DNA of 12,355 nucleotides, from positions 1 through 12,355 of the forward strand of contig MCBC01000013.1 of NCBI GenBank assembly GCA_001723855.1, written 5' to 3'. The stretch is from Candidatus Altarchaeales archaeon WOR_SM1_86-2 (GTDB lineage: Archaea; Altiarchaeota; Altiarchaeia; IMC4; MCBC01). The translations under genes were made by a program, and so were the position numbers. Position 1 is the stretch's first letter, and each line of letters begins with the position of its first letter. Below are positions 1-6,008 of this stretch, one piece after another. The notes beneath the pieces were generated by a model. The model was not told the origin of the DNA and searched no databases. It was given only the letters and a program-made list of their open reading frames with translations.

Positions 1-3
1 TAA

Positions 4-207
4 GTAATAGGAATAGATAAATTTTTTTGCCGGAATATTGGCGCAACCATCATAAAATTTCAAAAAGATTTGACCTATTACTTAAAACAGGCGGAGTTAG
101 GGATCAAACCAGGACAAATTGTTGTCCATGCCGTGGATCTTAAAGAGCCTCCGAGGAAACCGATCAAGCAATGCAGGCATGAGGGCCGAGATGTTCATTC
201 CACTTGA
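4..207 (+). pseudogene. Possible 3' remnant of an unidentified gene
   Basis: An uninterrupted frame of about 67 codons runs to a TGA at 205-207, but a TAA sits directly before it at 1-3. There is no ATG or GTG at its head; the only candidate start is a TTG at 70. The translation reads like real protein in its second half (KPGQIVVHAVDLKEPPRKP), with mixed charged and hydrophobic residues rather than the Lys/Asn/Ile bias of random AT-rich frames. I do not recognise the family. It may be the decayed tail of a gene whose head lies to the left, or chance. Confidence 0.22.
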
Positions 208-342
208 AACCAGTCTTATCTTGATGTATTATCACCCGGAACATTAAAATTCTGTAAATCAAAAACTCATCCTTTTTATATTTTAAATCCAAATAAGTAA
301 TATAAAATAAACTTTTTAAAAAAAAGTATAATAATTATCATA

Positions 343-405
343 AAAATTATATGGCAATCAAAAATTCCTTCGGAATTGTTGAGCATTGAAAATGTAATTT
401 TCAAT
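343..405 (+). promoter_or_regulatory. TATA-like box and two inverted repeats upstream of the VapB-like gene
   Basis: A TATA-like stretch (AAAAATTATATGG) lies at about 343-354. It is followed by a 6-bp inverted repeat, AATTCC/GGAATT (363-368 and 372-377, 3-nt loop), and a perfect 9-bp inverted repeat, ATTGAAAAT/ATTTTCAAT (385-393 and 397-405, loop GTA). The second ends 8 nt before the ATG at 414. Ribbon-helix-helix antitoxins usually repress their own operon through palindromes, so one or both repeats are good operator candidates. That role is inferred from position and symmetry only. Confidence 0.5.
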
Positions 406-413
406 ACAAAAAA

Positions 414-617
414 ATGAAAACTACCGTTATCTTAGATGATGAATTGCATGCGTTTTTGATGGAAGAGGCAAAATCAAGGTATGGTTCGGCCAGGAAACTG
501 TCTGCCTTGCTGAACGAATTGGTCAGGGCTTATTTTTTAAAAAAGAAGGATCTTTTTGGCACAACAAAAAGGTTTGATATAAAAGATGCAAGGGATGAAA
601 GCGACCGTTTTGATTGA
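414..617 (+). CDS. Ribbon-helix-helix antitoxin, VapB/CopG-like
   Basis: This 67-residue protein has the layout of a ribbon-helix-helix DNA-binding antitoxin. It starts with a short beta strand (KTTVILD, residues 2-8), then helix 1 (about 9-21), a turn at YGSAR, and helix 2 (about 27-44, LSALLNELVRAYF). The C-terminal third is charged and probably disordered (KRFDIKDARDESDRFD), as expected of the part that wraps around a PIN toxin. The ATG at 414 is preceded by inverted repeats and the frame overlaps the downstream PIN gene by 23 nt, the usual coupling of vapBC pairs. Its expected role is to neutralise the toxin and repress the operon. The RHH fold is inferred from sequence pattern, and the family is divergent. 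Confidence 0.72.
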   Translation: MKTTVILDDELHAFLMEEAKSRYGSARKLSALLNELVRAYFLKKKDLFGTTKRFDIKDARDESDRFD

Positions 618-972
618 CTCTTATGCGTGGTTTGAGTATTTTTTTGGATCAACGAAGGGAAAGAAAGTAGCGGATATAATAAGGAGCGATTCAGAGGTTA
701 TAATCTCGCCCGTAAATTTGATAGAGGTGTACTCAAAGTATTTAAGGGAAATGCCGGACGAAGCCGAAGAGAAAAGGATTTTTATGCTGTCAAGAAGCAG
801 AGTGGTTCCCCTGGATACGAAAATATCGGGAAATGCATCAAAACTCAAGGTAAAACACAGATTGGGACTTGCGGATTCAATAATCCTATCCACCGCAAGG
901 GGCATAAATGCTAAAATAATAACCTGCGACCAGCATTTTAAAAACTTACCGGGGGTTATATTTTTAGAATAG
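595..972 (+). CDS. VapC-like PIN-domain ribonuclease toxin
   Basis: This is a single PIN domain of 125 residues, the usual VapC length. The acidic residues expected at the metal-dependent RNase site are visible: D8 (VLIDSYAW), E44 (NLIEVY), D94 (GLADSIIL) and D112 (ITCDQHF). The GLADSIILSTA segment is very typical of VapC toxins, which cleave tRNA or rRNA to arrest growth. I chose ATG 595 because it puts the first strand (MKATVLID) at the N-terminus as in the family. An in-frame ATG at 586 would add three residues and cannot be excluded. The gene overlaps the antitoxin frame and should be cotranscribed with it. No motif is missing, so it may be active. A T-rich stretch after the stop (981-995) could terminate transcription. 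Confidence 0.86.
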   Translation: MKATVLIDSYAWFEYFFGSTKGKKVADIIRSDSEVIISPVNLIEVYSKYLREMPDEAEEKRIFMLSRSRVVPLDTKISGNASKLKVKHRLGLADSIILSTARGINAKIITCDQHFKNLPGVIFLE

Positions 973-1009
973 AGGTTTATTTGCTTTTTTATTTTGAAGA
1001 AATAATAAT

Positions 1010-1315
1010 GTGATAATAGAACAAATGAAAAAAATTGAAGAAATAAAGGATATGCTGGCGGAGCATAAACATGAATTAAGGGAAGAATTTAAGGTTAAGG
1101 AGATGGGGGTTTTTGGCTCTTATGTGAGGGGGAAACAAAAAAAGACAAGTGATGTGGATATACTCGTAGATGTGGGACGCATAACCCTTCTTAAATTCAT
1201 TGAGTTGGAAAATTATCTCAGTGATCTAATTGGAGTTAAAGTAGATCTTATTATGAAAACCGCATTGAAACCAAGAATAGGAAAACATATATTGAAGGAG
1301 GTGAGATATATATGA
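1010..1315 (+). CDS. MNT-domain nucleotidyltransferase (MntA-like antitoxin of a HEPN/MNT pair)
   Basis: This 101-residue protein has the minimal nucleotidyltransferase signature GVFGSYVRGKQKKTSDVDIL: G36-S37, then R40-G41, then the metal-binding pair D48 and D50, with a third acidic residue probably D79 (VKVDLI). Proteins of this family pair with HEPN toxins and can silence them by AMPylating a tyrosine. The frame opens with GTG at 1010; an internal ATG at 1025 is an alternative start. The stop overlaps an ATG (ATGA, 1312-1315) preceded by a strong Shine-Dalgarno sequence at 1298-1304, exactly where the HEPN partner should begin, but that partner is truncated. The catalytic motif is intact, so this looks like an orphan antitoxin. 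Confidence 0.86.
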   Translation: MIIEQMKKIEEIKDMLAEHKHELREEFKVKEMGVFGSYVRGKQKKTSDVDILVDVGRITLLKFIELENYLSDLIGVKVDLIMKTALKPRIGKHILKEVRYI

Positions 1316-1380
1316 GGGATAACATAGAATTTTTGGATTACTACCAATTTATACTGTCTCTAATAAATCTCTACTCCTAA
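1312..1380 (+). pseudogene. 5' stump of a HEPN toxin gene (HepT-like), truncated
   Basis: A reading frame of 22 codons starts with an ATG that overlaps the MNT stop codon and has a near-perfect Shine-Dalgarno sequence (GGAGGTG, 1298-1304) 7 nt before it. It begins MRDNIEFLDY, resembling the start of HEPN partners of MNT proteins (typically MRD followed by a first helix). From about residue 11 the frame only reads through the antisense of the opposite-strand PIN gene, whose stop lies at 1349-1351. A real HEPN toxin is roughly 110-140 residues with an RxxxxxH motif, and none of that remains. The HEPN assignment rests on position and about ten residues. Confidence 0.5.
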
Positions 1381-1768
1381 CGATTTTGATGCTCCTAAAC
1401 TCCCCCAATTCCGACAAATGCTTATCTCCTGAAACAATGTACTGGGCAGAACTCGCAACAGCGCATTCAACGACTTTATTGTCATCAGGATCGTCTTTAA
1501 TTAGGTTAATTTTTTCATCCGGCTCAACAAATTCAGCCACTTCAAGTAACAATCCAATTGATCTTTTCTTTTGTTCATCCGTAAACTTGAGTCTCGGATA
1601 TTCAATAACCCTTTCAAGTTCTTTAAGCAAATCATAAGACATACACAACTTTATTTTGCCATCAATACAAAGATTAAATATCTTCCTCTCGTTTCCATCC
1701 CAACCAAAAGCAGAAATGAGAGTATTTGTATCCAGAACTACTCGCAGTGTTATTTTCTCCTTGCCCAT
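1349..1768 (-). CDS. PIN-domain toxin, COG1569-like
   Basis: This 139-residue PIN-domain protein resembles the COG1569 group of putative toxins rather than classical VapC. Likely active-site acids are D13 (VVLDTNTLISA), E50 (LLKELERV), D95/D96 in the motif DDPDDNKVVECA, and D115 (VSGDKHL). The DPDDNKVVECA motif is the hallmark that suggested this subgroup. Its start at 1768 lies inside the antitoxin gene (19-nt overlap), giving translational coupling. The expected role is a Mg-dependent RNase held inactive by the AbrB-type partner. The 3' end abuts the truncated HEPN gene on the other strand, suggesting the pair arrived by insertion or rearrangement. All key acids are present. Confidence 0.86.
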   Translation of the reverse strand: MGKEKITLRVVLDTNTLISAFGWDGNERKIFNLCIDGKIKLCMSYDLLKELERVIEYPRLKFTDEQKKRSIGLLLEVAEFVEPDEKINLIKDDPDDNKVVECAVASSAQYIVSGDKHLSELGEFRSIKIVRSRDLLETV

Positions 1769-2013
1769 TTTATCGCTTCTTCAACATCCTTTCTTTCAAT
1801 ACCCTCCTCTCTAAATTTCTTTTCAATTTCCCGAGATAAAGATTCAAATTCCTCTTTTGGGGAAGGAGTTTTAATTTGTTTAAACATGATGTAATCATCT
1901 CCTCCAATCGCAATGAACTTATTTTTTCCTTTAAGCCCTAATGCTTTTCGTATTGATCCCGGAACGATTACTTCGCCTTCATCCGACATTGTTACAACCT
2001 CTTCAGCAGCCAT
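1750..2013 (-). CDS. AbrB/MazE-type (SpoVT-AbrB fold) antitoxin
   Basis: The 87-residue product has the swapped-hairpin AbrB DNA-binding motif in its first half: VTMSDEGEVIVPGSIRKALGL (residues 7-27), then GKNKFIAIGGDDYIMFK. This is the form found in MazE-like antitoxins of archaeal PIN toxins. The C-terminal half (about 50-87) is charged and helical (EEFESLSREIEKKFREEGI) and is the likely toxin-binding tail. It overlaps the PIN gene by 19 nt. It probably binds its own promoter; a 9-bp inverted repeat lies at 2040-2063. The ATG at 2013 is the natural start because the fold begins a few residues later. Confidence 0.87.
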   Translation of the reverse strand: MAAEEVVTMSDEGEVIVPGSIRKALGLKGKNKFIAIGGDDYIMFKQIKTPSPKEEFESLSREIEKKFREEGIERKDVEEAIKWARRK

Positions 2014-2039
2014 TTGAAATATCTTCGTTATAATTGATA

Positions 2040-2063
2040 TTGTTTTTTAAACATAAAAAACAA
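2040..2063. repeat. 9-bp perfect inverted repeat upstream of the AbrB antitoxin
   Basis: TTGTTTTTT (2040-2048) and AAAAAACAA (2055-2063) form a perfect inverted repeat with a 6-nt spacer, 27 bp from the antitoxin start. It could be an autoregulatory operator or a terminator-like hairpin. The rest of 2064-2271 is AT-rich, and I see no convincing gene in it. Confidence 0.4.
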
Positions 2064-2271
2064 CCTTTTATTTTTAGAAAAAAGAAAACGTTGACGAAAA
2101 GAAAAACTAATATAGTTCATAAGCATAATACAACAAAAGATTGGATGTTTGGAGAGAAGAAAAATTTTGAAATACTTACAAGAATAGAGGTTTGTGAATC
2201 CTTTCTATCTAAGGCATAGAGTATTTTAATGCAATATTTATTCCCATCAATTCCGAATCATAGAATCATAT

Positions 2272-3069
2272 TTAACATTCGTCAGTAGGTTCTATACATA
2301 ATTTCACTGTTATGTTTTGGGCGTAGTTATAACAATTCCAACATGTAACATTTATCTTTATTTCGCGATAGCCCTTAGTAACATCTTTCTCATCACCCAC
2401 ACACTCACCCCCCGAACACAAAGAACTTCCAACGCCAATTGGGGAAAAACTACAATTGTGTGCCAGATTTGATATGACAGTAGGCTTAGTCTCAATAACT
2501 CCATCATCGCTCCCCTTAAACATTATCCGACCGGTATTCATTTCTCCATAATTGCACACACGAATATTAATGTATTGCCCCCATCCGCTTTCTTCAACGA
2601 GGCGGGAATCATTAAAATGGAGTGTTTCATTACCATCGGTTTCAGCAACATAAAATTCTAAATTCGGCCCACGCATTTTTTTCTGATATTCCATCCAATC
2701 TTTATTTAAATTTACATTCTCATATGTAGCCCAAACCAAAAAACAAGTTGCAGCAAATAAAAAAATAGCTGCACCTGCTGAAATTAAGCTCGTGCGATAA
2801 GACCTGTTGCCAACTTCTATTTGTTGAATTTTGTCTTCTACTCTACAAAAAGCATCTCCAGCACCTCTCATAATTGAGAAATTTCTTTCATATGAAGTAG
2901 CAGGCTGAATTAGATCGTATTTCTTCAAAACTGGAAGTATTTCACTACTGAAGTCTTTATCTGTTTCTTCCTCTACCTTTTTTGTTTCAAATATTCTTTG
3001 GTCCTTTAATAAATAATATAATATTTCTCTCTCTTCCTTCAAAGAATTAATTGGAAAGGTTGACCACAT
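2272..3069 (-). CDS. Unrecognised single-pass membrane protein with Cys-rich exterior domain
   Basis: I do not recognise this 265-residue protein. Residues 1-90 are charged and helical (KEEREILYYLLKDQRIFE), possibly a winged-helix-like cytoplasmic part. A single membrane segment follows at about 95-116 (SLISAGAAIFLFAATCFLVW). The remaining 150 residues should lie outside: they contain eight cysteines (C172, C206, C218, C223, C243, C246, C258, C265) and five N-glycosylation sequons (N147, N153, N205, N240, N252), which suits an archaeal surface protein. The ATG at 3069 and the first eight codons (MWSTFPIN) lie inside a 39-bp inverted repeat, and an in-frame TGA occurs two codons upstream. No Shine-Dalgarno sequence is seen. 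The gene may have acquired this start by rearrangement; M67 is a fallback start. Confidence 0.62.
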   Translation of the reverse strand: MWSTFPINSLKEEREILYYLLKDQRIFETKKVEEETDKDFSSEILPVLKKYDLIQPATSYERNFSIMRGAGDAFCRVEDKIQQIEVGNRSYRTSLISAGAAIFLFAATCFLVWATYENVNLNKDWMEYQKKMRGPNLEFYVAETDGNETLHFNDSRLVEESGWGQYINIRVCNYGEMNTGRIMFKGSDDGVIETKPTVISNLAHNCSFSPIGVGSSLCSGGECVGDEKDVTKGYREIKINVTCWNCYNYAQNITVKLCIEPTDEC

Positions 3070-3136
3070 CGTTCACACTTTTTCCTGTAAATTCTCTGAA
3101 AAATTAGGTCGTGCACATCGTTCACACCTTTGTAAA

Positions 3137-3163
3137 TTTGGTGTAATCGCAAATTACACCAAA
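3137..3163. repeat. 11-bp perfect inverted repeat inside the element
   Basis: TTTGGTGTAAT (3137-3147) and ATTACACCAAA (3153-3163) form a perfect 11-bp inverted repeat with loop CGCAA. It lies between the left-pointing and right-pointing core copies. It could fold as a hairpin or bind a dimeric protein. A partial echo (CTACACCAAA) follows at about 3168-3177. Confidence 0.55.
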
Positions 3164-3227
3164 TGACTACACCAAACATATCAAATGAAGAACAAAACTC
3201 CTCTATTTGGAGCTAAAAGTTAAAACG

Positions 3228-3335
3228 ATGAGGTATCCACAGGCTTCCTACATACCCATGATCATTAAAATGATAGGAAACGCAGGAAGAGGACAACCTC
3301 ACCATCCTAATCGCTGGGGTTTCATAATTTATTAG
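3228..3335 (+). other. Short reading frame inside the inverted-repeat element, possible decayed coding remnant
   Basis: A 35-codon frame starts at an ATG within the degenerate repeat copy. It reads MRYPQASYIPMIIKMIGNAG and continues with a Gly/Arg/Pro-rich stretch to a TAG at 3333-3335. The composition looks more protein-like than the surrounding AT-rich DNA and might be a relic of the element's own gene. I cannot assign a family. The rest of 3070-3572 outside the repeats is AT-rich with no other gene visible. Confidence 0.2.
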
Positions 3336-3572
3336 ATTATAAACATATATAACTAAAAGTGTGAACGATGTCCTCGACCACCTAAATTGGAAAATGTGAA
3401 CGATGTCCTCACCCAAAAAAGTGTGAACGATGTCCTCGACCCTTCCAATTAATTGTTTCCTTTTTCATGGTTTAATTTGTAAAATTTTCTGAATTGAATA
3501 GGGTATGGCATTGACAATACAAAATTATGTTGTACCTTAAATAAGACGACTAAGAACCCAACTCACAAAAAT

Positions 3573-4052
3573 TCACCCCCTCTGCATTGCTGTCGTCCCG
3601 GTTCTTGCAATTTCCTTTATCCCGAAACCTTTCATCAGATCAATGAACGCCCCCATCTTATCGGCATCCCCGGTAATTTCAGCGGTCAGCGAGTCATGGG
3701 AAACATCAACGATCCTGCCCCTGAAGACATCGGTATACTGGATCATCTCTGACTTTTCCTTTTCCGTGGGAGTATTAACCTTTATCAGGCACAATTCCCT
3801 GCATACAGAGTTTTCCTTATCCAGATCGCTCACCCTTATCACATTAACCAGCTTATTCATCTGCTTTATGATCTGTTCTAAAACGCGGTCGTCCCCCATC
3901 GCGATAATCGTCATGCGGGCGATTTTCGGGTTATCCGTCTCCCCAACAGTAATATTTTCTATGTTAAAGCCCCTGCGGGCGAACATTGAAGATACCCTCT
4001 GTAAAACCCCCGGCTTGTGTTCAACCAGTGCCGTGATAATATGTGCTTTCAT
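3573..4052 (-). CDS. ilvN: Acetolactate synthase small (regulatory) subunit
   Basis: This 159-residue protein matches the full length of the regulatory subunit of acetohydroxyacid synthase, which activates the catalytic subunit and gives valine feedback control in branched-chain amino acid synthesis. An N-terminal ACT domain opens [20 protein letters not shown], then [18 protein letters not shown], a highly typical stretch. The C-terminal domain contains [16 protein letters not shown] and ends with the usual [14 protein letters not shown] tail. In most archaea it follows ilvB and precedes ilvC, but here neither is adjacent: upstream is a divergent transglutaminase-like gene, downstream the repeat element. 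A TATA-like box for this strand lies at about 4080-4091, predicting an almost leaderless mRNA. Confidence 0.95.
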   Translation of the reverse strand: MKAHIITALVEHKPGVLQRVSSMFARRGFNIENITVGETDNPKIARMTIIAMGDDRVLEQIIKQMNKLVNVIRVSDLDKENSVCRELCLIKVNTPTEKEKSEMIQYTDVFRGRIVDVSHDSLTAEITGDADKMGAFIDLMKGFGIKEIARTGTTAMQRG

Positions 4053-4093
4053 TATTTATTTGTATTATTCTATTGGAAAAATAAATATAAAAG
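4053..4093. promoter_or_regulatory. 41-bp divergent promoter region (ilvN / transglutaminase-like gene)
   Basis: Two genes diverge from 41 bp. On the minus strand, TTTTATATTTATT at about 4079-4091 is a good TATA box for ilvN, about 25 bp from a start just ahead of its ATG. On the plus strand, a weaker box (TGTATTATTC, 4061-4070) would place initiation near the TTG at 4094. Both transcripts would be nearly leaderless. Assignments rest on spacing only. Confidence 0.45.
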
Positions 4094-5773
4094 TTGGAAA
4101 GAATTAAAGTTCTATTCGCAATCGGGATTTTTGCGATTCTTTTATCCCATGCATCTGCCGAAAACCTAAAGCCTTATCAGATAGGAAGCTCCACTGTAGA
4201 CGTAAACTTGAGCAATGATTTAAAGATAACCGGGGACAACCCGGATGTAAAATGGATGAGACTGGAGATCAATATTCCCTTAAACGATCAAAACCAGATA
4301 GTTAGCGTTACCTCAAACCAGGAGTATAATGTAAATTCCAATGAAAACGAATCTTTGCTTGTATTGGAATGGCAAAATCCGCAAGAGAGGGTTATTCATT
4401 ATAATGTAAACATCAGGGTGGAAAGGAACAGCTTCATTACACCCATATTGTCAAATCAAAGGGGTTACAACCCAGGGTATCTGAAGACAGGCGAACTGAC
4501 CCGGTGTAACGCCGAAATCAAAAGTAAAGCAGAGGAGTTGAGCAGGGGTGCGGATAATGATCTGGTGATAATCGGGAGAATCGCGCACTGGGTGAACAAA
4601 AACGTTGAATATGATATCAATCTGTCCGGAAAAATAAAACCTGATCAGTGGGTTTTTGAAAATAAGCGAGGAACCTGCGTGGAATTTTCAAATTTATTTA
4701 TCTCCATGTGCAGATCGCTTGGCATCCCGGCAAGAAGTGTTTCCGGGTTGTCATATGACGGCAAGTCGTGGGAGCCGCATTCCTGGGCAGAGGTTTTTAT
4801 TGGCGATGCATGGATTCCGGTTGATCCGACCAATAACCAGATCGGCTTTGTTGACGGTGCGCACATAGTTTACAGCAGAGCACTGGAAAATGCCGAGATA
4901 AGATACGGATTGAGATGGCAGGGATCTGATATATCGAATGTCAGCGGATCAGAGCCGAGAAGGGAGATGGATTTTATCGAAACCCGTCCCCCCCCGGAAT
5001 TAATCGACATCTATATAGATTTTAATCCCGATAATCAAGAAATAACAAAAGGGGGGGTAAATATAACCGCTAACCTAAAAAGTTTGAGCAATTCCCATAT
5101 CGTCGGCCCGATTAGAATCATCGCCCCCACGAGTGTTATCGTTGACGAGAAAGAAAAACTGTTCTATATTGGACCAGGAGAAAAATCAAATGTTACATGG
5201 GCAGCAAAGTTAGAAAACATAAGTTTTGGTTATATCTATACATATCCTATCGCCGTGAGGTCATTATTCCCCTATGACAGGTCGGAAAAAGAACTTACCG
5301 TTAAACCTGCACCAGCGGGCGTCAGTATCGGGGATATGAGCTTTCTCAGAACGGACTATGGGATTGGCATTAATGTGGAACTCAATAATATGGGTTCTGA
5401 AAGCATGGATGTTACGGTGAAAACATGCCTTTGGGAGTCTCCGATAAATAATGGCTGCAAAGAATCTATTGTTTATCTGAAAGGTAACGCTGCGGGTACG
5501 GAATCCTTCGAGTTCCCGGTTCCGTGCGTAAATCATACATCAGAGTACACATCGGAAATTACCGTAATATCCGGTGGTGAAGTACTGGATAAAAAAAAGA
5601 CCGTGGTGAAAGTCGGGAGGTGCAATGAATGCGAAATAGACCTGATTCTCTGGAAGACGAAATTTATTGCCAAAGAATGCTGGGTTTATAAATTAACAAT
5701 CTACTTTATTTTTGTTGTATTATTGTCAATTATATTATATTATTATCACTTACATAATTATCAAAGGTCATAA
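4094..5773 (+). CDS. Secreted, membrane-anchored transglutaminase-like (papain-fold) protein
   Basis: This 559-residue protein starts at a TTG, preceded in frame by a TAA at 4088-4090. A signal peptide covers residues 1-22 (VLFAIGIFAILLSHASA). A transglutaminase-like domain spans about 130-275 with the full catalytic triad: C195 (KRGTCVEFSNLF), H229 (EPHSWAEVF) and D244 (WIPVDPT). Such archaeal proteins are thought to act as thiol peptidases or amide-modifying enzymes on the cell surface. Residues 300-505 look like beta-rich, Ig-like modules with N-glycosylation sequons. A Cys-poor hydrophobic helix at about 533-550 followed by a short basic tail anchors the C-terminus, so the enzyme should face outward. 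The substrate is unknown. It ends 10 bp before the ferredoxin gene and may share its transcript. Confidence 0.86.
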   Translation: MERIKVLFAIGIFAILLSHASAENLKPYQIGSSTVDVNLSNDLKITGDNPDVKWMRLEINIPLNDQNQIVSVTSNQEYNVNSNENESLLVLEWQNPQERVIHYNVNIRVERNSFITPILSNQRGYNPGYLKTGELTRCNAEIKSKAEELSRGADNDLVIIGRIAHWVNKNVEYDINLSGKIKPDQWVFENKRGTCVEFSNLFISMCRSLGIPARSVSGLSYDGKSWEPHSWAEVFIGDAWIPVDPTNNQIGFVDGAHIVYSRALENAEIRYGLRWQGSDISNVSGSEPRREMDFIETRPPPELIDIYIDFNPDNQEITKGGVNITANLKSLSNSHIVGPIRIIAPTSVIVDEKEKLFYIGPGEKSNVTWAAKLENISFGYIYTYPIAVRSLFPYDRSEKELTVKPAPAGVSIGDMSFLRTDYGIGINVELNNMGSESMDVTVKTCLWESPINNGCKESIVYLKGNAAGTESFEFPVPCVNHTSEYTSEITVISGGEVLDKKKTVVKVGRCNECEIDLILWKTKFIAKECWVYKLTIYFIFVVLLSIILYYYHLHNYQRS

Positions 5774-5783
5774 CTAATCTAAA

Positions 5784-6008
5784 ATGCGGGTGGATAGGGA
5801 TAAATGCTGTTATTGCGGCGGCTGCGTTGGCGTATGCCCCGAAAATGCGATGGAGTTGAAAGAAGTTGTATTGGAGATAGATACAGGTAAATGCAGCGAG
5901 TGCGGTATCTGCAGAAAGTTTTGCCCCCTGGGGGCGATCGACTGGGGCGACTACATAGAGGACTATCAAAAACCATTAGCCCTGCCGAGGGGTGTCCTGG
6001 TGGAATAG
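5784..6008 (+). CDS. 2x[4Fe-4S] ferredoxin
   Basis: This 74-residue protein has two complete cluster-binding motifs: C8-x2-C11-x2-C14-x3-C18-P (CCYCGGCVGVCP) and C37-x2-C40-x2-C43-x3-C47-P (CSECGICRKFCP). It is a small cytoplasmic electron carrier of low-potential type. Ferredoxins of this form often sit next to geranylgeranyl reductase in methanogens and supply electrons for saturating ether-lipid chains. The prenyl synthesis gene 600 bp away makes that role possible here, but no reductase lies in the window, so it is an inference. The gene starts 10 bp after the transglutaminase-like gene, and its stop codon directly touches the end of rpoK on the opposite strand. Confidence 0.92.
   Translation: MRVDRDKCCYCGGCVGVCPENAMELKEVVLEIDTGKCSECGICRKFCPLGAIDWGDYIEDYQKPLALPRGVLVE

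Larger units (their letters stand above)
3045..3454. repeat. 410-bp element bounded by 39-bp imperfect inverted repeats (MITE-like, IS remnant or duplicated gene starts)
   Basis: The left arm (3045-3083) and right arm (3416-3454) are inverted repeats matching at 35 of 39 positions by my alignment. Inside are further copies of the core GTGTGAACGATGT: one pointing left (3107-3130) and two pointing right (3357-3379 and 3394-3413). A weak copy lies at about 3217-3234. In total two clear copies point outward to the left and three to the right. Each core contains an ATG. Only the left arm opens a long gene; the right arm begins with eight similar codons (MSSTLPIN), then soon stops. Multiple end repeats resemble transposase-binding sites of IS21/IS481-type elements, but no transposase is present. 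It could also be duplicated gene starts. Confidence 0.7.

Noticed and set aside
2034..2219. A 61-codon frame on the plus strand (TTG start)
   Set aside because: Lys/Asn/Phe-rich content expected of AT-rich DNA, no ribosome site, and no family pattern.
3213..3416. A 67-codon frame on the minus strand across the repeat element
   Set aside because: It runs antisense through three repeat copies, and its composition is what those repeats dictate. No recognisable domain.
3357..3441. A CRISPR array from the three direct repeats on the right
   Set aside because: Spacing between units is uneven (35 and 27 nt start to start), the intervals are too short to be spacers, other copies are inverted, and no cas genes are present.
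5730..5976. Two minus-strand frames opposite the ferredoxin
   Set aside because: Antisense shadows of a well-supported ferredoxin, with no motif of their own.
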